Source of the DNA: Undaria pinnatifida
Taxonomy: Eukaryota > Sar > Phaeophyceae > Laminariales > Alariaceae
Direction of reading: 5' to 3'
Assembly (NCBI GenBank): GCA_012845835.1
Contig: JABAKD010000027.1
Coordinates: forward strand, 10,934,790-10,998,789
Length of the DNA stretch: 64,000 nucleotides
Numbering within the stretch: position 1 is the first letter of the stretch; every line of letters begins with the position of its first letter. This document shows positions 10,751 through 22,159 of this stretch, one piece after another. The position numbers and the translations under genes were made by a program. The notes beneath the pieces are model-generated. The model worked only from the letters and a program-made list of their open reading frames with translations, had not been told where the DNA came from and ran no database searches.

Positions 10751-11610
10751 AAAAATTAAAATACACTCCAGCTGTGAGATCGAAGATTTCGTCGAAACTC
10801 ATCTTTGCAAGCTGTGTGTGATACTCCGATCGCGCGCATTACGAGTTGTGTGTCCTCATTAAGGATATAGGTCGGCGACTCCCCTTACAGCTACAGTGTA
10901 GCTATCAGGGTCAACAGGATGATTTTAGTCAGTCTGTGCGCGGAAACTATAAAATATATATGAGAACTGACTCAAAATTTGTCGAACTCACACCTCCTGA
11001 AGTTCTGAAAATATTGTTTGTATAAAATGTTAAGAGTGACAGCGTACAGAGTTCTTAATTTTGGGGGGGGGAATTACCGACTTTAATGCTCGAATGCTGT
11101 ATCAAGAGTAATATATAAGATAACTAGTATATTCTGTAATCGTACTCTTCCCGATACTAAAGCCCGGGGGAGAGAAAAAACAAAATGAACCGCTTACCAT
11201 ACATAAGATAGAGCTGTACAGTGGAAACCACAGTAATACATTAAAAAATAGATGTGATGTTAGATCTAGCTCAAAATTCCCCACCCAAAGAAAAAATACC
11301 AACACTTACCATTGTAGTGGACCAAAAATACGAACCTCCAAATAAAAACTCATCTACATTGTATATTACAAGCACCAACAACGCAGCTTGCAAAGATGAG
11401 TATTGACCTGAAATTCGTTGAACTCACGGCTGACATCCTTCAAATTTGTTTATACAAAAAAAAAAAAAATCCACGTAGTTTTAATTCATCTCCCCCCGCC
11501 CCCCCCCCTCCCAACCCGTGATACGCGCGATCGGAGTACCACACACCAGCTAGCAAATATGAGTTTCGACAAAATCTTCGATATCACAGCTGGAGTGTAT
11601 TTCAATTTTT
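10751..11610. mobile_element. Short long-inverted-repeat element, both ends present
   Basis: The left end (from AAAAATTAAAATACACTCCAG) and right end (reverse complement AAAAATTGAAATACACTCCAG) are inverted copies over about 100 bp, sharing GTGAGATCGAAGATTT, TCGAAACTCAT and CTCCGATCGCGCG. The left arm then continues alone for another 100 bp to AAACTATAAAA. The 860-bp element has no useful open frame. Inside, 11385-11450 resembles the arm of another family member in reverse, so the copy may be nested. Flanks are A/T-rich and no target duplication can be assigned. Its superfamily is unknown to me. Confidence 0.6.
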
Positions 11611-13487
11611 ACAATGAAAAAATATAAAAACGTGGGCTGTGAGTACGACCGATTGAATGATTGAATTTCAATTTCCAAGCTACTAGGGAAATCTCTTTGT
11701 CATTTATGGTGTTTGTGAAGAAACTACGATATGGTTGTTGATGCACAGTTTCACAAACATTACAAAGTATAAACAACCACACGTATCGATTTCTTGGTTT
11801 TGGCGTCAGGAGTACTGCTTGCCGAGAGGTGGCCCACGTACACGGTGTACACGCGCGAGATATGGGACGCGCGCAGGTCAGCCGTTCAGATACTTGACGC
11901 TGCAGCCCGAGGCCGTGTTTCCACACATATCATGTACTTGCCTGTGGACTTTGCTCCACAGCAGCAACAGCAGCACCACCACCACTACCAGCGTACAGCA
12001 CCTGCAACTAGCGGTTTTTTTCGATGGTGTCCAGAGGGCTCTCGCGGTGTGCGAGCAGCAGACGACTGGGGAAGTTCATTCAAAGTCACAAAGGATCACA
12101 GCTGCTAGGAGAACTCCTCCGCACGAAAAGAAGTGAACCATGAAATTTTGTCATCTCAAGGATTTTGAGTGTGAGAGCAAACTGATGCATGGATGCACGT
12201 AGTTTTTTATTGACAGATGATGAATATACAGGATACCACTACATCCTCCCACGCGAACGTCAGGTAGGTACTGGTATACGTTGTCCTACAGCACCAGCAG
12301 CAGGAGATGTAGACATCGGTCAACACCCGCGTGAGGGAGCCCAAACCTCCTGCCGTTTATCATGATCGCCCTATCGTGAACGAAGCAGAAACTAGTAACG
12401 ATATTATGGGATATGTTCTACATCTCTGCTGCTGCATAAACTCTATATCGTATGACAGGAACTTCCGGTGTTCGAGCCACGGTATGAACAGCCTGTAGGC
12501 ATCATCGGACCCATGGCATGGGAGTATGGACGAAAATGGCGGTCGCAGATCACTCTTGCAACTCGTTGCTTCCATGGTGTAGCGGTTCCCGGGATGTCGG
12601 TCAATGCCCGAGCAATTGGAGGTGCCGACGGAATGCCCGTGAAAGGCGTCAACGTCTAGCCCACCGGTAGTATCGGAAATGAGCATCAGCCGCTGAAAAC
12701 TTCCAAGAGGTAGGCCGCGCCACAAGAGGAATCGAAATCAGAAATATCAAATCTGGTGTTGGGGACTGTTTGGGCGCTGCTCTGGGTATACGTGAACGCA
12801 TAGTCACGGCGCTAGAGTGAGGGTTATTGTGTCGACGACGCCTTCTACGACAGCGGTAGCACTTTATGTCAAAATGCTCCTGAACGACGAGGAGCCTTGA
12901 TCAAAAATCGCCCCGATGTAGACTCGGTTTAGGATATGATTTTTCGCATGCCTAGGCCATGGGTATAATTCTCCAAATCAGTATCAAGGTGAGGTATAGA
13001 GCTCCTCTATCGACGAATCCGAGAAAACAATTGGTGCATCTTCACCGCACAAGATGTGCCCCCCTCACTTGGGGGGCCTTGTATCACACCCAAATCTGAC
13101 CCTACGATAAAAAGAAACAGCATATAGAAAGACAAAAACCGCTGCCTAGGTATTCAACAACACGAAACGTACAAGACAAATAAGACACCAGCGGGAATTG
13201 ATTGTTCCTATTATAAGGGGGTCGTTCAACCGGAAAATATGTTGCAAAAACGCGTTACCTTTATCGTGGGTAATGAATACAACACTGTGGGTGGGGAGAG
13301 TACATCCACAATAATTGGGGGACCGACGTTACATATGACGGACATTGCGTAGGCCGGTATGCCTCCGAGTTATACAACACAGAAAACCTTAAACGAGGCC
13401 GCGCATGAAAGAGCGATGTCTTTCGCAGAAAAACAAATTATGTACCATTTATAAATCCACAGCACCGCTGGTGGTGCCTGTCACAAA
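11611..13487. other. No secure gene; one exon-like stretch
   Basis: At about 11790-11960 a plus-strand frame encodes a segment with AERWPTYTVYTREIWDARRS and then a Gln/His run. It is preceded by a pyrimidine-rich stretch ending GCGTCAG. This could be an exon fragment, but overlapping frames are also open. A 121-codon minus-strand frame at 12360-12725 shows no recognisable feature. Confidence 0.3.
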
Positions 13488-13948
13488 TTACCTCACGGAA
13501 TGCAAAGGAAATGTTGTACAGCCACGCCGCGAAAGTATGACACGCGCGCTACAATACAAAACTAGTATATCACAGTCGTACACGTTGCCTCCATCACATA
13601 CGCCCTGGACTATAACGGGGAAATCGCAAGACAGATCCACACCGTAGCGACATGGAGTGTAACCGTATCGACAGCAGTTGTTAGTGATGCAGTTGGCGGT
13701 CAGTACAATCGTTACGGCAGTTGTTTCTTGTGCTTCGGACCAACGTCGTAGAACAAATTTACCGCGACGAAGAGACAATGGTCGACGCCTGCGTCAAATC
13801 GCCCACTTCGGTCGTAATTGGAACAGCAACAGGTGGGTGGATTAAAGGAGCTGATCCCGTCACTCAATAGGCTTTGCTCGAACGCGAAGCAATTGTCCTC
13901 CGTCGTGGTGCTTGCGATAGCGTGCGGTTTGTAAGAGCTTGTCAACAC
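13488..13948 (-). CDS. Cys-rich exon-like segments
   Basis: Two overlapping minus-strand frames carry clustered cysteines. The upstream one (13948-13712) has EDNCFAFEQ, then PPTCCCSNYD and GVDHCLF. The downstream one (13778-13488) has NCITNNCCRYGYTPCRYG followed by five more Cys in about 45 residues. The C-x4-CC pattern resembles CANSLCC in the exon at 48582-48777 and CSDDVCC at 56.66 kb. GT donors can be placed after both, but exon limits are not fixed. They lie downstream, on the same strand, of the Pro/Thr-rich exons at 14.4-15.5 kb, so they may belong to one secreted protein gene. Function unknown. Confidence 0.35.
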
Positions 13949-14393
13949 GAAAACACTAAGAAAGATATGAGGGGCACTATATATCTAGGCCGTCAAATAG
14001 CCGGGTGCTCGCCTTAAACGACATACAAACGTTCACCATTCCTCTAAAAAACATGGTCGTTACCTGAAAAAGCGGACGTTCAGTGCCGGAGCACTGGGTC
14101 ACGAGGCAAGGAACACACGGTTGGTCTATCTGGCAAAGGTTATTCAAATGTCGAAAACGTTAACGTGTCGTCATATGTGTGCGGTGTAAAACCGAAACCG
14201 ACGCCGAATGACCCCCAAGGTCATGCAACAGGGAATTGCAACTATAACAACGACGCCCGAAAACATTGTGGAGGACTTCTGGGAAACAAGTTGCTAGCCG
14301 TCATATATAACTCTCCCATAACTCATTACGACCACCACCTACAACGAGGTCATAAACGTTCCTCGCCATTGCCCATGTATCAAAAGCTCTCAC

Positions 14394-14699
14394 CTGTGAC
14401 CGGACCCTCCGAGGATTGCGCCACGGTCGAGGTTGCTGGCTGCAGCGTATTAGCCTGAGGTGGTATTGATGAAGGCGCCAATGGAAAAATCGGCAAGCCC
14501 GTTGGTTCCATCGTCGTTGGCATCACTGAGGTAGGGATAGCAGGTGCGGGCACTGAAGGCGTGACTAATGCCGGACTTGTCGTCGAACTGCCTCTCATTG
14601 TCGGCTCTGGAGTGCTAACAGCTGGCTGAGGTGAAGGATCCAACGGCGTTGTCGTCGGACTCGGAGACAAACGAACCGTCGATGGTGACGGTGTTGGCC
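14394..14699 (-). CDS. Pro/Thr/Ser-rich exon, phase 1-1
   Basis: On the minus strand a good acceptor (CTATCAATCTACTCCCAG) precedes an open segment of 306 bp that ends at a GTGAGAGC donor. It begins with two bases of a split codon and ends with one, so it is a symmetrical phase 1-1 exon of 102 codons. The product is Pro/Thr/Ser-rich (for example PTPSPSTV, SPSPTTTPLDPSPQP, PTSVMPTTMEPTG) and ends GPVT before the split codon, just like the units at 25-48 kb, which end GPLT or SPVT. This suggests a linker or mucin-like region of a secreted protein. It may be a paralogue of the large gene or a distant 3' part of it; 10 kb of other sequence lies between. Confidence 0.55.
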
Positions 14700-15320
14700 C
14701 TGGGAGTAGATTGATAGAGAACGCCGATTATGTGTGAGCGCAAGCGACAATATCCCGAGTCAACGTCAATTTTTTGCAGCTCAATACCACAGCGCATTAG
14801 CACATATGTCTATCTATCCAGGCGGATTACGAGCGGACAATCTGGGCAACAACTTCAAGACCGTTTGAAACATAGTTTGTGCAGTTGTATGTTTTACGTC
14901 CCAAACATCCCTTTGATCTCTCTGGCGGAGGAGCCGCCAACACGCGACAACCGCGCAACGCTTAAACGACAGCGCAAAACATATCGACACCATGCCTCGA
15001 TGGCTTTAATGGAAAATGTGTTGATTGATAAAGCATTTTCGCAGTGCGCTTCATAAGTTTGTCACAAAAGCAAAACGCCGGTCGTCCTAAATCGCTGTAG
15101 CTAACAACAACATATTGTTGCTCATTGCTAGATCGTACTGCTGCATCGAAAACTCTCTACACGGTCACCATGATTCTCCCGGGATGGAGCTACAAAAGCG
15201 GTTTCGGGCGCGCAATCGTATTGACAGTATGTAACACGGGTGCTACGGTTGTGTTAAAAACGGCAAAACCGTCGGTTCCATGCTCGGCGATGCTTCCAGC
15301 GATGGCGCAGAAGTTGGAAG

Positions 15321-15475
15321 CTACGAAGCAATGACGGGGTGCGGAGTTATGGCCGGAACCACTGGTAGTGTCAACGCTAGAGTTCTAGGCACTGGCGGAT
15401 TTGAAGGGACAGGAAATGTCCTTGAGGCAGACGGAATCGGCGATGGACGAATTGTCGATGGCGGCGTTGTCAGCC
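15321..15475 (-). pseudogene. Related Pro/Thr-rich exon copy with a stop
   Basis: The acceptor CAATCTATGCCAG followed by two bases of a split codon mirrors the exon at 14394-14699. The following codons align in character (TTPPSTIRPSPIP, then PVPSNPPVPRT). An in-frame TAG at 15321-15323 ends it after 50 codons. Pro/Ser-rich coding character continues beyond the stop to about 15255. It is probably a duplicated exon decaying by nonsense mutation, unless an unseen donor lies just before the stop. Confidence 0.5.
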
Positions 15476-18189
15476 CTGGCATAGATTGCCGGGAAAAGGG
15501 CCATCAGGACGGGTGCATGGTTGTTTCAGCCAATCGCTAGGTGCTTGGATGTGCGCGTCCAACACATCGCACGAAACCCAAGCCACTCAGACAACTGAGG
15601 AAGGGCGAATCACAGCAGCAACGAGTGTGACTGCGCGTTCGGACACTCGAAACGTCAGATTGATTAACGGCCAAAAAAGTGTTTGTAAACGCCACTGATG
15701 AAAATAACACAACAGACGAAGCGACGTTCATTGTGTAGTCAACTTAGGCATGTCTGTGTCTGGAATCTGGGTCAGAATGTTGTAATAATCAGAAACGCAC
15801 CAGACATCCTAGGATAATTATCTCGTGGAGCTCGTCGCGTAAAGCCTAGAAAAGGCTCGATAAGTGCAGACGCGTTGAGGTTCTTGCTGATGATGTAAGC
15901 AGGCATGATATTGTCACTGCTGTGGTCCGGCAAGCCAGGAATGTACCCTGGTTGTTTTTCCCCATGTTTCCCTCAGCGGAATCAGGCGCGGGCACGTGAT
16001 CGGCACGAGACCGACCCCGAGGCGAGAGGAACCTTAAGTTGGCTACCCGGCGATCGGTCGAAGGAATCATCTGGCTGCGTCTACGAAGGGGTGGGTGTGA
16101 TATACATGAGAGGCCCCCGTTAGAGGCGGTGGAATCTGGAAGACTACAAATAATATGGTTCAGGCCGGCCGGGACATGTATGTCGCTTTCAGGTCCTGCC
16201 AGAAGCCAAGATAACATAACGCGGTGTTCGGTTTTGAGTCGCAAGGGCTCCCCAAGGGTGCCGGCACCCATACCCGGGATTGACCAAGATCCACGTTTGG
16301 TTTGTTTGTCTCATCCTGTTTTCTCATCTGCTTATTACACAGATCAAGACTATACCGAACGCGTGTATGGTATATCTGGTATATGAAGTGTTTCGATGGC
16401 CAATCTTGCGGAAGGAGGTAGAGGCAGCCTTGTTTCTGCGATTCCTTTTTTCAACATGAGCTATCATTTCTCAGATTCACTTTTGAGGTTCCAACGTAAA
16501 TGTTAATTATGTGAAGAATTTGTTCAAGTTTGTCGACACTCAACGGATACCTCTTTGACCATATTCACTGCGGAGGAAGGGACGGGGAATGAGCGGAGGA
16601 TAGGGCGCGGGGGGGGCGAGGGCGCAATAAACTAGGCCGTTTTAGCGGCAGGGGGTTTAGCAAGTCGACCAGACACAACGTCGACGTTCCCCTGGCTGAA
16701 AAGATTTTGCCTCTAATCGAATATCTGTCGACTAATGGACTAGACTATATTATTTAGTCGGCAGCATGGTATATGTAATAGGCCCGTAGTCTACGAGGTT
16801 AGAGGGCAATAGCGGGGAACTGGTCCAAAGACCCCCTCCCAAAGTACGGCTTACACCCCCCCCCCCCCGGAACACGGTAGGATGTAGTTCGGCTTTATTT
16901 GCGGGATGGCATGTTGAGCCCACGCATGCGATATCCTCAAAGCTCGACAACGGCCAAGGCATTCGTACGACAGCCGAAGTAGTAATAACATCGAGCACCA
17001 ACATACACACAGCAGGCTAGTTCGAACTCCGCCGAGCTTATCAGACTTGCAATTCCCGGATGCTTCTAGATCCTGAGTCGGTTCTATTTTTCTCAGGCGC
17101 ACACGCTAGATGCTGTGAAGCATAATTAACCTACACAACAACTATCTCAATAAAATTATTAAGGCCTACGAGTTTGGACGATAAAAATCGACATACAGAG
17201 CAAAATATCAACAGTTTGACAGAGCAATGCCATATTCAAACTCGTACGATATGATTCGCCTTTTGGCAGATGTGGTCCAGATGAGAAGTCGTTGACCGGC
17301 GTCACTCGCATGTGTGAATGATACTGCTTCGCCCTCCTGAGAGATAGGACATGCCAGGCATGCGTGGCAGATGGCTTGTTGATCTCGCTATTGCGGCGAT
17401 TCGATTGGTAGGTGGTTCGGGATATTTGTCCAGTTCAACTCTGACTTGTACACTGTTGTACCGCTGTGGGTAGGCCGACGACCACCATAGTAGTCTACTC
17501 GTATCATACCATTCATTGATCGTTTGATTGCTGGGCAATTATGTCTGGACGCGTGCTACAATATAAGTGCACCACTCTTTTTCTGGGGTTTCTCAATTTG
17601 GCAGAATGAGACTTCTCCACAAAACTGGTTTGGAGAAAACCAAAATTTGGTAGCGGATGAAAAATCCCATGGCCTAGGTACACAACGGGAATCGTGCAAA
17701 ATAATTTGCCTACTTTTCCGACGATTTAGGTTGAAGGAGCCCCGTCATGCAGACGAAATATCAGACGAAAAGTGATACCTCTATCGTAGCGCGGGTTTCT
17801 GGTGCGTGTTAGATTGGTACATTATTATTATGTGCCTATACTTGCAACGAACCTGGCAGAACCGAAAGACGGGAAACTCGAAGCCAATGTCGAAAGGAGT
17901 TAGCTCCAGCTATGGTGGGCTCATCTTTCCGGGGCGTGGTGCAGTTAAACCTTGTACAGTGCTAAGTAATTGTGCGGACGAGTACATACATGCATGATGC
18001 TCCTGCATGAATTTTTTCATTTAAAGAGACTTCCCAGAATCCAGACAGAAACCTTTTCGTGGTTCCTCGTCGTGTGCTCGTCACGCACAAACAACTTCAA
18101 CAATTATCTCCTCCAGTATCGGGCAGAACCGAGACGTCTCCGCAAGATTATTCCAAATATAGCAGATTTCCGGATCGCCGCGCGAGGAC
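15476..18189. other. No recognisable gene
   Basis: The longest frame is 141 codons on the minus strand (15846-16271), with no motif and no clear splice context. The plus strand is open in another frame over the same stretch. A run of C occurs at 16855-16870. I see no repeats shared with the rest of the window. Confidence 0.4.
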
Positions 18190-19320
18190 GTAGTGCGTGA
18201 TGGCGAGACCGTGCGAGAGGGAACAGGTTCGGGAAAGGTCGAGAAACTCGGCCGTGGAGAGGGCGGTTGAAAACGCGGCTTTTATACCTGAGATCGGGGT
18301 TCAGCGCTTTCCAGTATTTTAGGCAGAGACTAACAACAACATTTTTACATTTGCAAGTGACTGTTGACTGTCACGAAACCACGTAAAATTATCTAGGTGG
18401 TGGTGCGTGATGGCGAGGCCGTGGGGGAGGGAACTGGTTCGGCGAAGGTCGAGGAAGTCTGCTGCGGAGAGAGCGGTCGAGACCACGATGTTTCGGCCTG
18501 ATATCGGGGTTCAACGCATTGCAGAGTGAATCTGAGAAAAAAGAAACGTTTTTGTTATTACAAGACGCTGTTGGCTGTGTAGAAATGTCGTAATATCTAG
18601 TAGGCGGTGGTTCGTGATGGCGAGACCGTGTGGGAGGGAACAGGTTCGAGGATTGTAGGGGAACTCAGCGACGGAGAGAGCGGTCAACAAGGGCGATTTT
18701 CCCGCCTGAGATGGGGATTCAACGCATTCCAGTGTGAGATTGATACGAACAACAACATTTTATTTTTGCGAGTGACTGTCGTCTGTCTCGAAACCTCGTA
18801 GTATTATCTAGGCGGTGGTGCGTGATGGCGAGACCGTGGGGAAGGGAACCGGTTCACCGAAGGTAGAGGAACCCGGCCGCGGAGAGAGCGGGAACCGGCT
18901 CAGCGAAGATAGAGGAACCCGGCCGCGGAGAGAGCGGGAACCGGTTCAACGAAGGTAGAGGAACCCGGCCGCGGAGAGAACGGTCGAGAACGCGATGTTT
19001 CGGCCTGAGATCGGGGTTCAACGCATTGCAGCGTGAGGCTGCGATATGAAAACAGCATTATGATTATTGCAAGACACTGTTCGCTGTCACGAAACGTTGT
19101 AATATATCGGCGGTGGCGCGTGATGAGGAGACCGTGTAGGAGGGAACAGGTTCGGCGAAGGTCGACGAACTCGGCGACGATGAGAGCGGTAACAAAGGGG
19201 CAAATTTTCCGCCTGAGATCAGGGTTCAACGCGTTGCAGTGAGAGGCTGAGACAAAAAACATCTTTACGTTTACAAGTAATTGTTGTCTGTCTCGAAACA
19301 TTGTAATGTTATCTATTTAT
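18190..19320. repeat. About 210-bp tandem repeat, five copies
   Basis: Units start near 18193, 18403, 18611, 18819 and 19116, each with a GTGCGTGATGGCGAGACCGT-like head. Each then has GGTTCGGCGAAGGTCGA-like, GCCTGAGATCGGGGTTCAACG-like and GTCTGTCACGAAAC-like segments. The fourth unit is longer because a roughly 45-bp piece (GGGAACCGGTTCAGCGAAG...) is itself present about three times at 18845-18980. Frames across it are short and not conserved between units. Confidence 0.8.
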
Positions 19321-19421
19321 GAAAATCGTCAGGCACAAGTTGGACCAGTTAAGCGGTCTAGACTATACTTTCACGGAGATATATAGGGTAAATGTCTTAT
19401 CATATCACGTACTTGGTATAC

Positions 19422-19520
19422 TGAAAAAGGTTCACCTTCGGCATATGGGTGACGTGAAATCCCGCGGGTGTCTCGAATACTAAAGGTACCTGCCGGTAAC
19501 CCGCCGGTAACACGCTCATG
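19422..19520 (+). repeat. Direct repeat left of the triplet tract
   Basis: Shares AAGGTT, CCTTCGG, CGTGAAATCCCG and GGTAACACGC in the same order with 20890-20975, at roughly three-quarters identity. The pair brackets the CTA repeat and could mark the edges of an inserted or duplicated segment. Confidence 0.45.
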
Positions 19521-19559
19521 GCCTGTGTTGAGGCAAAAGGAGCTAAACTTGTGTACTGC

Positions 19560-19820
19560 TACACCACCACCACTACTACTGCTGCTGCAACTACTTCAAT
19601 TTCTACTCCTACTCATACTCCCATTGCTACAGCTACAGCTACTGCCACTCTTACTGCTACTGCTACTTCTACTTCTGCTACCACTACTAATACTGCCGCT
19701 ACTTTTACTGCTACTACCGCTGCTTTGGCTATTTACTGCTCTACTGCTGATTCTACTACTGCTACTGCAACTGCTACTATTATTGCGGCAGCTACTTCTA
19801 CTGTTTTTCTACTACTACTT

Positions 19821-19888
<68 letters not shown>

Positions 19889-19889
19889 G

Positions 19890-19932
<43 letters not shown>

Positions 19933-20175
19933 CATTACTATCACTACCACTACTACTACTACTACTAGTACTATTACTACTGCTGCTGCTACTGCTACTA
20001 CTACTAGTAGTACTACTGCTGCTGCTACTACTACTACTACTACTACTACTAACACGGCTACCACTACTGTTACTACCGCTACTACTACTGCTGCTACTAC
20101 GACTACTACCACTACTGCCGCTGGTACTACTACTGCTACTGCTACATACTACACTACTGCTACTACCACTAAAAT
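19560..20175. repeat. CTA/CTG triplet microsatellite tract
   Basis: About 600 bp is almost entirely CTA with interspersed CTG, CTT, CCA and ACT-phase variants. The purest part is 19800-19940. All frames on both strands are open (poly-Leu, Thr, Tyr, Ser, Val shadows), which is a consequence of the repeat and not evidence for a gene. Confidence 0.9.
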
Positions 20176-20239
20176 GTGGTGCGTGCTGCGTGTTCCCTTC
20201 ATGCGGCGGGGAGAACACGACTCATTCACAAGAAATTTT

Positions 20240-20360
20240 AATCAAATTCCACTTTGTTGATCGATCTCACAGCTCAAGTGTATTTTATAACTAATTGTGA
20301 AGGACGTCAGCCGTGAGTTTGACGAATTTCAGGTCAATACTCATCTTTGCAAGCTGTATT
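20240..20360. repeat. Fragments of long-inverted-repeat termini
   Basis: 20260-20292 matches a right terminus (GATCTCACAGCTCAAGTGTATTTTAT-like). 20300-20352 matches in reverse the internal arm piece at 11390-11455 (GAATTTCAGGTCAATACTCA, TTTGCAAGCTG). Two incomplete ends lie back to back. Confidence 0.5.
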
Positions 20361-20889
20361 TCTTCGTCGTTTAAAATCAATGCGGATGAAAAATCCGTCG
20401 TAAAATATTATTTTGCATGGTAACTGCGAGGCAAAGTCATTTCGTGTCACGTTCGACCGCCTCTTTTTGGTTTTCTGCCCAAGGTTTGCGAGTGAGGAAT
20501 CTGTATGAAACGAGTCTGGAGTACAGCTGTAGGTACTGGACTACCAAGACCTAGTCATTTTTGACCCCTTGTTCACCGCAAGATCGTGGGAAAGCAGCAT
20601 CCAGGGCTTCCTCGAAGTTCATACCACAAGGTTTGCCCAAGCCATGGGGCGGTGTCGATTCATGTGAAGTCGGAACGTCTCCCCTTGGTTATTCGCCAGA
20701 GTTCGTGGCTTCGACGGCCCAGAGCACACCCCACGGACCTCGGCCGAGGCCTGCGCTGGTGCTGTGGTGTACACACTGGTATCCCGCGTGCCCCGCGGCC
20801 GAGAGCACAAGATAATACCCCTGTCTGTAAGAGAAAGAAGTGGGGAACATGTTGCGAAATAGGTAAATTTGGTACATAGACCGATACTA

Positions 20890-20975
20890 CAAGGTTGCCC
20901 TTCGGGATGCCGGGTACCGTGAAATCCCGGGGGCATCGAGAGGCGAAAAGGGATACACAGGTAACACGCGTATGA
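20890..20975 (+). repeat. Direct repeat right of the triplet tract
   Basis: Partner of 19422-19520; see the shared blocks there. Confidence 0.45.
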
Positions 20976-22159
20976 ATAGTCTCCAAACTATGATGGTGTT
21001 ACGCGCACTCACATAGATATACCCCACTGCTCTTCTAGTTCGAAGAACGTGTGGCATGAGCTAGTAGTGTATTGCCCCAAAGAAATTGTAGTACTCAGCG
21101 GGAAGAGTGTGAAAGCGATGGGTGCACGTTGGACTGATGAAAGGTACGCGCCAACGATTTAGTAGTTAGGAGATGCTGTACGGTAACGTAGGAGAGTTCT
21201 CCTTGCTATAGAGCACGTCATATTTGTTGGCACTTCGTGGTACTGGGTAAGGTTGACCAGCGAATGCCAGTCGCACTTGGATGTTGTACATTTTGCTGGA
21301 TGAGGGTTGATGGCAACAGTTAGTTTCGGTATGCGTCGCGCACGTGGTGGGATTTGCCATGATGTGGAGGTAGTGTTCAACGCGTTGAAGCTGTGTTTGA
21401 GGGGAACCCAAAGACTTCATGTCTTCCTTGTTTTTCCCCGTAGAAAGCGCTAGATGGAAAGTCTTCCCGTATTGACCCAGCACTACTTGATGCATGTATT
21501 CAGAAATGTGGTTGTATGTGGTGGTGTCGCACAAGACGCGGTACCTATACTGCTGCTACTGCTGCTACAGCTACTACTGTTACTACTACTGAATAGTACC
21601 GGGGATATAGAAGTCTAGACTGTAGTCTATACTATTACAACAGTTGACAAAAAAAAACGAAATGTAGGATGTTGCTCATTGAAAAGAAGGTGTACACGCG
21701 ACAGCTCCAATGCAATGGCGGAGGAGGAGGGACGGTTTATACATGAGTAGTTTTAGTATTGATCTAGGTTGGGCCCCATAGCAAAGAGTTCTCGACGATA
21801 TAAGCAAGATTCGCATGCGCTATAAACTATTACTACAGCTGTGTGCTGGAGAGGGAGCCGCGGGTTGTGCCATGAAAAAAGAACTCTACTTGTATGCCCA
21901 ATGCTACCTTAGTGGGTTAGGACATGTCGTGAGCGAAAACCCTGGCAGCAGCGGCAACGGTTGCAAGATAAACATTTACTACTACAAAAAGCCGCAAGTA
22001 GACATGTATTGTAACTACTGCTGTTAGTGAGGTACAAGTAGCATGCACGCGGGACCACGTGGTTGAGACATAACCAAACCCTCGCACAACTACACAACTA
22101 CGAAGAGCGACGGGAAAATAAGGGATGATTGGCAGGCGTCTTTTTTTCTAAGCGTTCTT
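20976..22159. other. No recognisable gene
   Basis: Short frames only, plus a CTGCTACTGCTGCTACAG microsatellite at 21545-21592. The 122-codon minus frame at 21166-21534 has no motif or clear splice context. Confidence 0.4.

Noticed and set aside
15846-16271. 141-codon minus-strand frame
   Set aside because: Length is within what chance allows in a window this size, and no domain, signal peptide or convincing splice site is seen.
19468-20294. Long Leu/Tyr/Thr and Ser/Val frames
   Set aside because: All come from the CTA triplet tract, which leaves every frame open.
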